From assembly GCF_008365405.1 (NCBI RefSeq), contig NZ_QOKV01000001.1, forward strand, positions 854,939 through 918,938: a DNA stretch of 64,000 nucleotides. Reading direction: 5' to 3'. The notes beneath the pieces were generated by a model that ran no database searches, was not told where the DNA came from, and saw nothing but the letters and a program-made list of their open reading frames with translations. This stretch comes from Azospirillum brasilense. GTDB taxonomy: Bacteria > Pseudomonadota > Alphaproteobacteria > Azospirillales > Azospirillaceae. A program made the translations under genes and the position numbers. Position 1 is the first letter of the stretch. Each line of letters starts with the position of its first letter. Shown one piece after another: positions 44,795-53,780 of this stretch.

Positions 44795-46736
44795 CCTGCG
44801 TGCCCAGTTCCACCACGCGGCCGGGCGGAATGCAGAAGAATTCCGTCGCCGACAGGGCCGTCTTCGACAGAAGGATGAAGGCGGGCTCGCGCCAGCCCGG
44901 CAGACCGGTGGACCGCGACGGGATCAGCGTCTCGCGGCCCAGGAAGAACGACGTCTCCATCATGTCCAGATGCAGCCCGAAGCGACGGCACCGTTCCAGG
45001 GCGCGGGGAATGTGCGGCTGCTCCAGATAGCCGAAGCGCAGGACGACACGGAAGAAGCCCTTGCCCAACTTCTCCACCATAACGGCGCGGTCCGGGGAAA
45101 CGCGGGGCACCTCCTCCACGATCACGGTCATGACGACCACCCGCTCGTGCAGCACCCGGTTGTGCTTGATGTTGTGCAGAAGGGCGTGGGGGACGACGTC
45201 GGGGTTTCCGGTCATGAAGATGGCCGTCCCGGCGACGCGCTGCGGCGATTGCGGCGAGACGCGCTGCAGGAACAGGTCCATCGGCAGGGCGTCGGCGTAG
45301 AGCCGCTCGGCCAGGATACGGCGGCCCCGACGCCATGTGGTCATCAGCGTGTAGACCGCCGCCGCGATCAGCAGCGGGAACCAGCCGCCGTCCGGCACCT
45401 TCAGCAGGGTCGCCCCGAACAGCGCGAGGTCGATCACCAGCAGGATGGAAAAAGCGGCCACGACCAGCAGGGGATTCCAGCGCCACAGCCGCCATGCCAC
45501 CACCGCGGCCAGGATCGTGTCGATGGCCATGGCCCCCGTCACCGACACGCCGTAGGCGGCAGCCAGATTGCTGCTGGACCCGAAGCCGATCACCAGGATC
45601 ACCACACCGATCAGAAGCAGCCAGTTGTTGCGCGGGATATAGACCTGACCGACCTCGTGCTCCGAGGTGTGGCGGATTTCGCGCCGAGGCAGATAGCCGA
45701 GCTGGACGGCCTGCCGGGTCAGCGAGAAGGCGCCGGAGATCACCGCCTGGCTGGCGATGACCGTGGCTGCGGTGGACAGCAGGACCAGGGGCAACTGCGC
45801 CCAATCCGGCGCCAGATGGAAGAAGGGATTCTCCAGCGTTTCCGGCTCGTGCAGCAGCATGGCGCCCTGCCCGAAATAGTTCATCAGCAGCGCCGGCAGG
45901 ACGAGGTAGAGCCAGGCGATGCGGATCGGCGCCCGCCCGAAATGGCCCATGTCGGCGTAGAGCGCCTCGGCCCCGGTGACCGCCAGGACCACGGCGCCCA
46001 GCGTCAGGAACGCCACCCAGCCGTGGTCGACGAAGAGCGCCGCGCCGTAGAGCGGGTTGAACGCGCGCAGCACGTCCGGCCAGTGCAGCACCTGCATCAG
46101 GCCCAGCACCGCCAACGTGGCGAACCAGACTCCCATGATCGGGCCGAAGAAGATGCCGACCCGCCCGGTTCCTTGCCGTTGGAACAGGAACAGCAGGGTC
46201 AGCACCGCCAGCGTGATCGGGACGATGTAGGGGGACAGGGCCGGAGTGACGACCTTCAGCCCTTCCACCGCGCTGAGCACCGAGATGGCCGGGGTGATCA
46301 GGCTGTCGCCGTAGAACAGCGCCATGCCCAGGATCGCCAGCGCCATGATGGCGCGGTTGCCTGCCCTGGAGCTGAGTCCGCGGTGGGCCAGCGTGCCCAG
46401 GGCCAGAACGCCGCCCTCGCCCTTGTTGTCCGCCCGCATGACGAGCAGGACGTATTTCAGCGTCACGACGATGATGAGCGCCCAGGTCGCCAGCGACAGG
46501 ATGCCGAGGATGGTCGGCTCGTCGAGCGGCAGGCCGGTGTGGGTGAAGGACTCCCGCATCGTGTAGAGCGGGCTGGTCCCGATGTCACCGTAAACCACCC
46601 CCAGCGCCCCCAGGACGAGGGCGGGCATGCGGTTGGCTTGAGGGGAGTGGCCCGGCGGAGTGGAACTGGGAGCGGCGTTGGGGGCCGGAGCGGCGCCGTT
46701 CGATCCGTCGCCGGTTTGCTGGTTGGCGCTGTCCAT
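44784..46736 (-). CDS. kup: Low-affinity potassium transporter Kup
   Basis: Kup (TrkD) is a K+ uptake protein with about twelve membrane helices, driven by proton symport. The 650-residue product has a polar N-terminus of about 38 residues (Asn/Pro/Ser-rich, with no family match). It then has the family hallmark LGALGVVYGDIGTSPLYTMRESF and later GDSLITPAISVLSAVEGL and LPRREIRHTSEHEVGQVYIPRNNW. The C-terminal soluble domain shows FMTGNPDVVPHALLHNIKHNRVLHERVVVMTV and ETSFFLGRETLIPS. The end QVEI precedes the stop in the tandem repeat. A start nearer to residue 36 (MPALVL) is possible. Confidence 0.95.
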   Translation of the reverse strand: MDSANQQTGDGSNGAAPAPNAAPSSTPPGHSPQANRMPALVLGALGVVYGDIGTSPLYTMRESFTHTGLPLDEPTILGILSLATWALIIVVTLKYVLLVMRADNKGEGGVLALGTLAHRGLSSRAGNRAIMALAILGMALFYGDSLITPAISVLSAVEGLKVVTPALSPYIVPITLAVLTLLFLFQRQGTGRVGIFFGPIMGVWFATLAVLGLMQVLHWPDVLRAFNPLYGAALFVDHGWVAFLTLGAVVLAVTGAEALYADMGHFGRAPIRIAWLYLVLPALLMNYFGQGAMLLHEPETLENPFFHLAPDWAQLPLVLLSTAATVIASQAVISGAFSLTRQAVQLGYLPRREIRHTSEHEVGQVYIPRNNWLLLIGVVILVIGFGSSSNLAAAYGVSVTGAMAIDTILAAVVAWRLWRWNPLLVVAAFSILLVIDLALFGATLLKVPDGGWFPLLIAAAVYTLMTTWRRGRRILAERLYADALPMDLFLQRVSPQSPQRVAGTAIFMTGNPDVVPHALLHNIKHNRVLHERVVVMTVIVEEVPRVSPDRAVMVEKLGKGFFRVVLRFGYLEQPHIPRALERCRRFGLHLDMMETSFFLGRETLIPSRSTGLPGWREPAFILLSKTALSATEFFCIPPGRVVELGTQVEI

Positions 46737-47057
46737 GATGGTCCGTTCGTTCGGATCGCGGTCCGGTGTCGGGGGTCCCTCCTTGCGGGCGGAACGCTTC
46801 GGCCGCGAACCTTCTCCTTACATCAACCGCTCACCACAAGACCATATGGTTCCGGCGGAACGGGACCGCCAGCCACACCGGGGAAAGCGGCGTGCTCCTT
46901 CGCGCCCGGCGTCAGGGCCAATGCCCTCGAACAGAACAAAGAAGGGACGCACAGCTTGTAGTTCATGTTTTGTTCTGATACGGTTTCCCCATCGAAGCCG
47001 TGGCCGCGCGTCAACACCGTCCGGCGCGGCGGCGCCAACTGATGAAGGAGGACTGCC
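46737..47057. other. Intergenic region upstream of kup and the 32-aa peptide gene
   Basis: This 321-base gap must hold the kup promoter (leftward) and that of the small rightward gene. It contains a perfect 10-base palindrome ACCATATGGT (46841-46850) followed by GGTTCCGGCGGAACGGGACC. No gene of convincing quality is seen in it. No known riboswitch was recognised by eye. Confidence 0.5.
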
Positions 47058-47156
47058 ATGTCGATCCTGGTTTTCCTGCGCGAGCTCGCCGGACTGACGG
47101 CCCTGTTCGGCACCTTGTTCGTCTGGACTCTGCTGGGCCACGCGGCCGGCTTTTGA
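47058..47156 (+). CDS. 32-residue small membrane protein
   Basis: A short ORF with a very strong ribosome-binding site (GAAGGAGG, 6 bases before ATG) encodes 32 residues. The peptide is mostly one hydrophobic helix: MSILVFLRELAGLTALFGTL, followed by VWTLLGHAAGF. It resembles small single-helix subunits such as KdpF-like peptides, but sequence similarity cannot be claimed. Its location beside kup is suggestive only. It ends 235 bases before the AAA+ ATPase gene. Confidence 0.5.
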   Translation: MSILVFLRELAGLTALFGTLFVWTLLGHAAGF

Positions 47157-47391
47157 GGCGCCACCCCTCCCGAAAGGAGTCGCCATAAGGGTTGGGCCTC
47201 CTCTGGATGATCATCCGAAATCCCAGGCAACCGTTGGCGATGCATCGCTTACATCCGGAGTGCGTTCACCGCAGCGGCCGGCCACATCCAGCTAAGCCGG
47301 GGCCAGCCGGGCCGGGGCAGGGGACGCGACGATCAGGCCACCGGCCGCGGCCGGCTGGTGACGACAACGCGGAATTCTGGGATCGGGACGG

Positions 47392-48969
47392 ATGCGAAAC
47401 TTCTTTCGGAAGCGGCGGGCGACCGCCGATGCGGATGACCGGATGTCCATGGGTGGCGGCATCACGGGTGGTGGAGCGGCCGGACCGGGCGCCACCCCGG
47501 GCAATGCGGCTCATGGTCATCCGCCGATGCAATCCCAGAGCCCGCTCGCGGGCCGTCCGGCGCCGCATCTGCGGCCGGTCGGCGGCCCCGAGGGCGGCGG
47601 TCTTGGTGGGGGTCTTGGCGAGACGATGCGCGGCCCATCCGGGTTGCGGCACGATCCGTTGAACAGCCCGCTTGGCGGTGGATTGGGCGCCCAGCGCGGC
47701 CAGGCGTCCGCCGACACGGAACTGCCACGCTTCACGATGACCGTGAACGGCGGGTTGCGTGGGCCGGGAGCGGTCGGTGCGCCGGCCATGCTGAAGGGGC
47801 TCACCCCCGAACTGAACGGTTTGCTGCGCGAGGCCTTCACACCGACGCGGCCCAAGCAGCAGTTGAATTCGCTGTTCATCGGCCGCACCGACACGCTGAA
47901 GCGCATCATCTCCGCCATTGAGGAGGAGCGGGCGCACGTCATCCTGTTTGGCGACCGGGGCCGCGGCAAGACCTCCGTCGCCAACGCCATCGAGAAGATC
48001 GCCGGTCAGGCCGGCTACCTCTCGCTGAAGCTGACCTGCAGCGCGGAGCTGAGCTTCGAGGACATCTTCCGTCATTTCCTGAAGAAGATTCCCTCCACCT
48101 ATTACCGGTCGGGGATCGACAATCCCTTCGCCTCGCGCCGCAGCTTCACCAGCTTCAACGAGCTTCTGCCCGAGGGCGGCTTCAGCGTGACGGAGCTGAA
48201 CGAGGTGCTGGCCGGCATCCACGCCACCCATGTGCTGCTGATCCTCGACGAGTATGACCGCATCACCGACGAGGATTTCCGCAACAAGCTGGCCGAGCTG
48301 TTCAAGAACCTGACCGACAGCTCGATCCCGGTGACTCTGCTGGTGGTCGGCGTGGCGGAAAACCTCGACCAGCTCCTCGGCAAGCACCCGTCGATCCAGC
48401 GGTCTCTGGTGCCGGTGCATCTGCCGCTGATGACCGATGTGGAGATCGGCCGCCTCATCAACGCGGGGGCGGAAAACGCCGGGATCGCCTTCGCACCGGA
48501 AGCCGTGGACCGCGTCTGCGAGTTCGTCCGCGGCCTGCCTTACTACGCCCAGCTTCTTGGCCTGCACGCCGCCCGCAGCGCCGTCAGCCGCGGTTCGACG
48601 GTGGTGGAGCGGGACGATCTCGCCTACGCCGTTACCCGCTGCCTCCAGGAGGCGGAGCGCGGCATCGTCGACTCCTACGCCCGTGCGCTGGCTGCCGAAC
48701 GCCGCGCCGAACTGGAGGATGTGCTGCTGGCCTGCGCGCTGTGCCCGGCGGATGCCTACGGAACCTTCGATCCGAAGGACCTCGCCGGACCGGGCGGCTC
48801 GCCGCCGACCAAGGAGGCACTCGGCATTCTGGAGCGGCTCTGCCGCGAGGAGTATGGCGGCGTGCTGGCTCCGGTGGTCGAGCCGGGCTGGACCCGCTAC
48901 CGCTTCCGCAATCAGATGATGCGCCAGTATGTGCTGATGCGGCAGGCCCACGAGCGCGGCCAGATCTGA
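47392..48969 (+). CDS. ORC/CDC6-like AAA+ ATPase with disordered N-terminus
   Basis: This 525-residue protein has a long, Gly/Pro-rich, low-complexity N-terminal region (about residues 1-145, with runs such as GGGLGGGLG). A single AAA+ domain follows: LNSLFIGRTDTLKRIISAIEEERAHVILFGDRGRGKTSVANAI (Walker A GDRGRGKTS), LLILDEYDRITDEDFRNKLAELFKNL (Walker B), and the sensor region LLVVGVAENLDQLLGKHPSIQRSLVPVHLPLM. A C-terminal winged-helix-like part ends with YRFRNQMMRQYVLMRQ. The layout resembles Orc1/Cdc6-type ATPases and STAND regulators. Role and substrate are unknown; no replication or phage genes lie nearby. Confidence 0.82.
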   Translation: MRNFFRKRRATADADDRMSMGGGITGGGAAGPGATPGNAAHGHPPMQSQSPLAGRPAPHLRPVGGPEGGGLGGGLGETMRGPSGLRHDPLNSPLGGGLGAQRGQASADTELPRFTMTVNGGLRGPGAVGAPAMLKGLTPELNGLLREAFTPTRPKQQLNSLFIGRTDTLKRIISAIEEERAHVILFGDRGRGKTSVANAIEKIAGQAGYLSLKLTCSAELSFEDIFRHFLKKIPSTYYRSGIDNPFASRRSFTSFNELLPEGGFSVTELNEVLAGIHATHVLLILDEYDRITDEDFRNKLAELFKNLTDSSIPVTLLVVGVAENLDQLLGKHPSIQRSLVPVHLPLMTDVEIGRLINAGAENAGIAFAPEAVDRVCEFVRGLPYYAQLLGLHAARSAVSRGSTVVERDDLAYAVTRCLQEAERGIVDSYARALAAERRAELEDVLLACALCPADAYGTFDPKDLAGPGGSPPTKEALGILERLCREEYGGVLAPVVEPGWTRYRFRNQMMRQYVLMRQAHERGQI

Positions 48970-48998
48970 CCCTTCATCCAAGGCAGATCGGTTCGGGG

Positions 48999-49032
48999 AG
49001 GCCCCTTTCCGTCTTCAGGCGGAGAGGGGCCT
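48999..49032. terminator. Hairpin after the AAA+ ATPase gene
   Basis: AGGCCCCTTTCCG and CGGAGAGGGGCCT form a 13-base stem with one wobble pair around an 8-base loop, 30 bases after the stop and before the convergent small gene. No T-run. Confidence 0.55.
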
Positions 49033-49078
49033 TCATGCGTTCCGGCTTCGCCCTTTCCGGCGGATTGTTTCCAGCAGG

Positions 49079-49261
49079 TCAACGCGAATCGAGCAGAATC
49101 GCCAAAAGCACCGTGCCGGCAACCAGCCCGCACAGAACGACCACAATGGCAAGGCTGCGCAGGAACTGGCGCATCTCCCCTTGTTTCCAGGCGCTTCGGG
49201 CCAGAAGCAGCAGGTAGCCGACGGCTGCACCGCCGATCATCGTCCACATCGAACCATGCAC
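49079..49261 (-). CDS. Small two-helix membrane protein
   Basis: This 60-residue hydrophobic protein has two predicted membrane helices (MIGGAAVGYLLLLARSAW and SLAIVVVLCGLVAGTVLLAILL) separated by a basic loop (KQGEMRQFLR). The start is GTG at 49261 or ATG at 49249. No family is recognised. It converges with the AAA+ gene. Confidence 0.5.
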   Translation of the reverse strand: MHGSMWTMIGGAAVGYLLLLARSAWKQGEMRQFLRSLAIVVVLCGLVAGTVLLAILLDSR

Positions 49262-49751
49262 CGTCGTCGTTGGAACCGCTCCCTCCGCATGGTGCTATAA
49301 CCTACGGCGGGGTGGCTGCCGCGATCATAGAACGCGCGCGGCAAGGGGTGGATGCGCTTCTTCGGCATGAGTGCCTCCTGTCCGTTTGGGGTCGGGAACT
49401 TTCGGCAACCCATATGAATCGGGTATCACAGTCACGCATCCAAAGCGTGCGTCGGCGTGCGAGAAAGTGGTAGAAAAACTGGAAAGTATCCATTCGATTG
49501 GGTATGTCGATTACTTTGAAAGATACGCAGTAATCCATGATTAAAAGTAGCTTTGCGCATATGCCTAAAGCGTTCTTCTTTTAATCCCACAGAGTGGTAC
49601 CGTATTGCACGACACAGGGGTAAGGTCATCCAAAATATCGGCACGTCAATGCCATCGGTGGGGCACGGGTGGGGAAACCTCGGGTGATTGGTAGCCTACA
49701 AGATTGCCCAGGGAGTCAGAGCAATTTTCCAAAAATCGCGGGAGCTGACCA
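49262..49751. other. Intergenic region before the first LuxR-type regulator
   Basis: This 490-base gap is visibly richer in A+T than its surroundings, notably from 49480 to 49640. It should contain the promoter of the regulator at 49752. The reading frames here lack family features and strong ribosome-binding sites, so I call no gene. Confidence 0.4.
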
Positions 49752-50444
49752 ATGGAACCAGTGCGTGCTTTTCTGATCGACTCCAACAAGCTGTTCCGCG
49801 AAGGCCTTAAGAGGCTTCTCGACGATTCACCCTTCCAGATCGCAGCCGAGGCGGGGAATTTGCGGGAGGCGCTGAACTCCGTGGAGAACGGCCTGCGTCC
49901 GCAGCTCATCCTGCTCGATCTGGTGAACGGGGGCGAGGAGGAGGCCGACGGCATGCGGCGGCTGCGAGCCCAACTTCCCGATGCGCGCATGGTCATCCTG
50001 ACCAGCGATCTGTGCACCCGCCGCCTCGCCAACGCGCTGGAGGCCGGAGCGGACGGCTATCTGATGAAGGATCTGTCGTCCGATGCGCTGGCCCAATCCC
50101 TGCGCCTCGTGATGATGGGCGAGAAGGTGTTTCCCACCCATCTCGCCGCGTTGCTGATCTCCGGCCGGGTGAACGGGAACGGCACCGACATGCCGGTCTC
50201 GCGCAAGGGCCTGTCCCAACGGGAGGTGCAGATCCTGCGCTGCCTGCTGAACGGCGACAGCAACAAGATGATCGCCAACCATCTGAACATCACCGAAGCG
50301 ACGGTGAAGGTCCATCTGAAGAGCCTGCTGCGCAAGATCAACGCCTCGAACCGCACCCAGGCGGCGATCTGGGCGCTGAACAACGGCATTGGCGGAGAGT
50401 TGGCAGGGGCTGGCGCGGTGACCGCGGCGGCGGCTCACCAGTAA
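49752..50444 (+). CDS. LuxR/NarL-type response regulator
   Basis: This 230-residue regulator has an N-terminal receiver (residues 4-120): FLIDSNKLFREGLKRLL, the phospho-acceptor candidate Asp56 in LILLDLVNG, and VILTSD and YLMKDLS. The acidic pair near the start is reduced to one Asp (Asp10 followed by Ser). A LuxR-type helix-turn-helix follows: LSQREVQILRCLLNGDSNKMIANHLNITEATVKVHLKSLLRKINASNRTQAAIWAL. Phosphorylation is plausible but not certain. No kinase is adjacent; the hybrid kinase at 40-43.8 kb is 6 kb away. Confidence 0.88.
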   Translation: MEPVRAFLIDSNKLFREGLKRLLDDSPFQIAAEAGNLREALNSVENGLRPQLILLDLVNGGEEEADGMRRLRAQLPDARMVILTSDLCTRRLANALEAGADGYLMKDLSSDALAQSLRLVMMGEKVFPTHLAALLISGRVNGNGTDMPVSRKGLSQREVQILRCLLNGDSNKMIANHLNITEATVKVHLKSLLRKINASNRTQAAIWALNNGIGGELAGAGAVTAAAAHQ

Positions 50445-50479
50445 TAGCACTCCCGCGATCATCCCCACCGGTGCAGGCG

Positions 50480-50530
50480 CCGGGCCGGCCCGTCATCCCC
50501 ATTTCGGATGACGGGCCGGCCCGGCGTTTC
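50480..50530 (+). terminator. Perfect 19-bp hairpin after the first LuxR-type gene
   Basis: The arm CCGGGCCGGCCCGTCATCC pairs with its complement around a 7-base loop (CCATTTC) and is followed by CGTTTC. It is a very stable structure at the end of a transcript, and also separates convergent genes. Confidence 0.75.
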
Positions 50531-50690
50531 CATGCGTGGTCGCCGGGCGCGGCCGCAAGCGTCGGAATTGCATTCCGATTGGTGGCCGGTTGGTGGCATC
50601 CCAGCGGAGGCTATGCTCGGAAAGAAAATATCCCGGCACGGTGGCCGGGATTCTTTCGGTTGATCGGGATGAAACGCGTCCGACGAAGCG

Positions 50691-51434
50691 TCAGGACGTG
50701 CCGGTCCGGTGGGCCGGGGCCGCGTGCATATGCGGCGGCACCATCCCTTCCCGGGCGGACTGCAACGCGCCCTGCTGTCGCGCGGCGAAGACGCCGGCTT
50801 CCGTTCTGTTGCGGAAGTGCAGCTTGGACAGGACGCTGCGCACCATCGACTTGATGACCGCCTCGGACAGATCGAGCTGGTTGGCGATCGTCCGGTTGTT
50901 CAGACCCTGGCCAAGCAGGCGCAGGGTCTCGAACTCCGGCTCCGACAGCCTTGGCAGCAGCGTCAGCCGGATCTCATCGACGCCCAGCCGGGACAGGAAC
51001 TGCTTGGGCATCAGACAGTGCCCCTCCAGCCCCAGATCCAGCAGTTCGTTGATGCGGTCCACGTTGATGTCCTCGAACACCCACGCATCGGCGAAGGCCA
51101 GGATGTGTGCGGCGTCCAGCAATTCCCGCGACGACAGCACCACGACGATCCGCGACCGGCGTGACAGCCGCAGATACACCATCGGTTCGTTCTCGCGCAG
51201 CGCGGTGAACTGCTGAAGGCCGATCAGGATCGCATCGGGCGTCAGCGTGCTCTGCGTCAGTTCCGCTATGTCGTGGAAGACGGTCACACGATGGCGACCG
51301 GCCCGGTCGAGCGCCTGCACCACGGTGTCGGTCAGGGAATTGTTGTCGAGTATCAGGCAGACGTGCATTGGGGTCACCGCGTTGCGGGTCGAGTGCGATG
51401 CTTTCTCTTGGGCGTACTCATGGTTCATTTGCAT
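50691..51434 (-). CDS. LuxR-type regulator with degenerate receiver
   Basis: This 247-residue protein has the same plan as its two neighbours: a receiver-like fold then a LuxR helix-turn-helix. The receiver has VCLILDNNSLTDTVV, ILIGLQQFTAL and VVVLSSRELLDAAHIL. In the second motif, Gly/Leu replaces the phospho-accepting Asp, and the conserved Lys near the end is replaced (WVFEDINV). So it is probably a pseudo-receiver controlled by other means. The DNA-binding part LSEPEFETLRLLGQGLNNRTIANQLDLSEAVIKSMVRSVLSKLHFRNRTEAGVFAA is intact. Start is uncertain: 51434, or 51368 (MHVCLIL), which fits the receiver start better. Confidence 0.82.
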   Translation of the reverse strand: MQMNHEYAQEKASHSTRNAVTPMHVCLILDNNSLTDTVVQALDRAGRHRVTVFHDIAELTQSTLTPDAILIGLQQFTALRENEPMVYLRLSRRSRIVVVLSSRELLDAAHILAFADAWVFEDINVDRINELLDLGLEGHCLMPKQFLSRLGVDEIRLTLLPRLSEPEFETLRLLGQGLNNRTIANQLDLSEAVIKSMVRSVLSKLHFRNRTEAGVFAARQQGALQSAREGMVPPHMHAAPAHRTGTS

Positions 51435-52211
51435 GGGTCAGCTCTGTTTGGAGGAGGCATCCACGGCAGGCCCTTGTCGGGCATTATCGCCGCCTGTGTT
51501 TTAGGCTTGTCTCGTGCTCTCTATCGGTCGGCGCTCTGTATCTTCGCTTAAGTGGTTTCGTTTAAAGACTGCATCGAATTTCAGGCATATATCCATCAAA
51601 CCTGGAAAAAAACTTGACACTGTGACAAACAGTTTATAAATTAGGCGTGTAACACGTAAATCAAACGATAGACGATCACTCAAGATGGTCAAGCGCATCT
51701 GAATGGTGATCAGGTCGCTCCAAGCGATAACTCTTTTGTGACGGACTGCGCTGAAAGGCCAGTACAGGTGTGTGCCGCAAGGTGGCGCATTCGTGCAGGA
51801 AAAGGACTGGCCATCCGTGCAGTAGGTTGCGCCGTTGGGATAGGTTTTCACGCATTTTAATCATCGAAGCCGAGCCTTTGCGCGCGTCGGATGCTGCCGG
51901 GGTGGACATCGCGACCTTCCCATTCTGAACAACCAAACATGGAGAAAATCGCGGGCCTCCTTTCTTTCGTGCAAAGAAATAGCCATAAAGTAATAGTTCT
52001 TGTTTTGTTCAGTCGGCCTTCGCTGTATCGGAGGGCCTTCCCGGGCCGCAAATGACCTATGGCCCTTGTCCGGATATTGGCTCTCTTCCGATTGTGGTAG
52101 CAGTTCTTCAAGCCACGTGGCGAAAGGGTAGTTGGATCGCCAACGGGGTGGCCCGGTTAGTCCGGGAGGGCTGATCCGAAGCAACGGAATAGAACGAAGG
52201 CGGACGGGGCC
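51435..52211. other. AT-rich intergenic region between two LuxR-type genes
   Basis: This divergent gap of 777 bases has a base composition clearly lower in G+C than neighbours, for example 51500-51700. It must contain promoters for both flanking regulators. ORFs within it lack recognisable features. The last 80 bases before 52212 include GAAGGCGGACGGGGCC as ribosome-site region. Confidence 0.4.
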
Positions 52212-52859
52212 ATGAAAATTCTGATCGGTGACGACCATCTCCTTTTTCGTGAAGGCCTGCGCCGTCTTCTGGAGCAGCTTCACGGGGACGCGATTTTTGT
52301 CGAGGCGGGCACGTTCGACGAGGTGCTTCAGCAGTGCCGCGTGGGCGGCGGGTTCGACGTTGTGCTGATGGACCTGCACATGCCGAACTGGCCGGGTTTC
52401 GACGGGCTGCGCGAGGTGCAGAGTCTGCAGCCGGGCGTGCCGGTTGTGGTGATCTCCGCCTCCGAGGCGCTGAACGACATTCGCGGCGCGCTCGACCACG
52501 GGGCCACCGGCTACATTCCGAAGTCCAGCAGCGTCAAGGTGATGATGGGCGCGCTGAACCTCGTCTTCTCGGGCGGTATCTATGTGCCCCCCGGCGCGCT
52601 CACCGCGGCGACGGCGGCCTCCGACGCCGCGCCGCGCCGCGGTCGCCTGGACGGCGCGGACCGCAGCGCCTACGGTCTGACCCAGCGCCAGCGCGAAGTC
52701 CTGGATTGCCTGCGGGCGGGCAAGTCGAACAAGCAGATCGCCTACGAACTCGGTCTGTCCGAGGGCACGGTGAAGATCCACGTCACGGCGATCTTCAAGT
52801 CGCTGGGCGTCAAGAACCGCACCCAGGCGGTGATCGCCGCCGCCGCCATGGCTTCGTAA
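52212..52859 (+). CDS. LuxR/NarL-type response regulator with complete receiver
   Basis: This 215-residue regulator has a complete receiver: the acidic pair Asp7-Asp8 (ILIGDDHLLFREGL), the acceptor Asp54 in VVLMDLHMPNWPGFDGL, the Ser in VVVISASEA and the Lys in GYIPKSSS. A linker with Ala/Arg leads to the LuxR helix-turn-helix, LTQRQREVLDCLRAGKSNKQIAYELGLSEGTVKIHVTAIFKSLGVKNRTQAV. Phosphorylation by an unlinked kinase is expected. Confidence 0.93.
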   Translation: MKILIGDDHLLFREGLRRLLEQLHGDAIFVEAGTFDEVLQQCRVGGGFDVVLMDLHMPNWPGFDGLREVQSLQPGVPVVVISASEALNDIRGALDHGATGYIPKSSSVKVMMGALNLVFSGGIYVPPGALTAATAASDAAPRRGRLDGADRSAYGLTQRQREVLDCLRAGKSNKQIAYELGLSEGTVKIHVTAIFKSLGVKNRTQAVIAAAAMAS

Positions 52860-53054
52860 AGAGGGCAGGTCCGAAGGTTACGGGGCAGGGCGGGAAACAA
52901 GGAAAACCGGGTTGGAGACCGACAGGGCCGCGAGCAGGCACGAACAAGGTGCCGCCGCGGCCTTTTCGATTCCGGCTTTCGCCTCACCTCATATACTCAT
53001 GCCCGAATCCGCGCCGGCGGCGCGTTCATGGGTCCAGAAGGAGGAAAGACAGCG

Positions 53055-53609
53055 ATGGCGGCGGAAACCCCGGTGTGCGACTTCGGCCGGAAGGCGGAGG
53101 ATTTCAGCCTGAAGGGAACCGATGGAAAGACCTACAGCCTGTCCGATGTCCAGGGGCCGAGCGGCACGCTGGTCATGTTCATCTGCAACCATTGCCCTTA
53201 TGTGAAGGCGGTGATCGGGCGAATCGTCGAGGAGGTCGACGCGCTGCGGGCCCATGGCATCGGCGCCGTCGCCATTATGTCCAACGACACCGACGCCTAT
53301 CCCGACGACGGCTTCGACAACATGAAGCGCTTCGCGGCGGAGAACGGCTTCACCTTCCCCTATCTGATCGACGAGACGCAGGAGGTGGCGCGGGCCTACG
53401 GCGCGGTCTGCACGCCGGACTTCTTCGGCTTCAACGCCGACCTCTGCCTGCAGTACCGCGGGCGGCTGGACGCCTCCAAGCGCGAGCCGATCCCCGACGC
53501 CCCGCGCGAGCTGTTCCACGCGATGGTCCGCGTCGCCCAGACGGGGCAGGGACCCACCGACCAGATCCCCAGCATGGGCTGCTCCATCAAATGGCGGAAT
53601 CCCGCCTGA
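53055..53609 (+). CDS. Thioredoxin-fold protein, peroxiredoxin-like (PRX_like1 type)
   Basis: This 184-residue thioredoxin-fold protein has the active motif CNHC (Cys44-Cys47, LVMFICNHCPYVK). Typical of the AhpC/TSA-related PRX_like1 group is FSLKGTDGKTYSLSDVQGP before it and AIMSNDTDAYPDDGFDNMKRFAAENGFTFPYLIDETQEVARAYGAVCTPDFFGFN after it. The C-terminus MGCSIKWR is also found in this group. No signal peptide, so it is cytosolic. The thiol substrate is unknown. Confidence 0.88.
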   Translation: MAAETPVCDFGRKAEDFSLKGTDGKTYSLSDVQGPSGTLVMFICNHCPYVKAVIGRIVEEVDALRAHGIGAVAIMSNDTDAYPDDGFDNMKRFAAENGFTFPYLIDETQEVARAYGAVCTPDFFGFNADLCLQYRGRLDASKREPIPDAPRELFHAMVRVAQTGQGPTDQIPSMGCSIKWRNPA

Positions 53610-53780
53610 TTCCGCCCAAAGCGCGGCCTTAATACCCGGATGGGCGCCGTTGCGCCTTGACCGCGTGCGGCGCCCAATGCTATCCGGCCCTTTGAACCAT
53701 CAGAACCGCCCGCCGCAGCCGCGCGCGGGCGCAATCCCCGCTGTAACGGTTTTCGTGCCGTAGGATGCCGCTGTAGAGCC

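Noticed and set aside
44970..46961. 663-codon opening on the plus strand
   Set aside because: Antisense to kup; composition is that of a shadow frame.
49270..49473. 67-codon opening upstream of the LuxR-type gene
   Set aside because: Poor start region and no recognisable pattern; it partly overlaps a region likely used for promoters.
51501..51851. 116-codon opening in the AT-rich gap
   Set aside because: No ribosome-binding site of note, mixed composition and no family resemblance. Not enough to call a gene.
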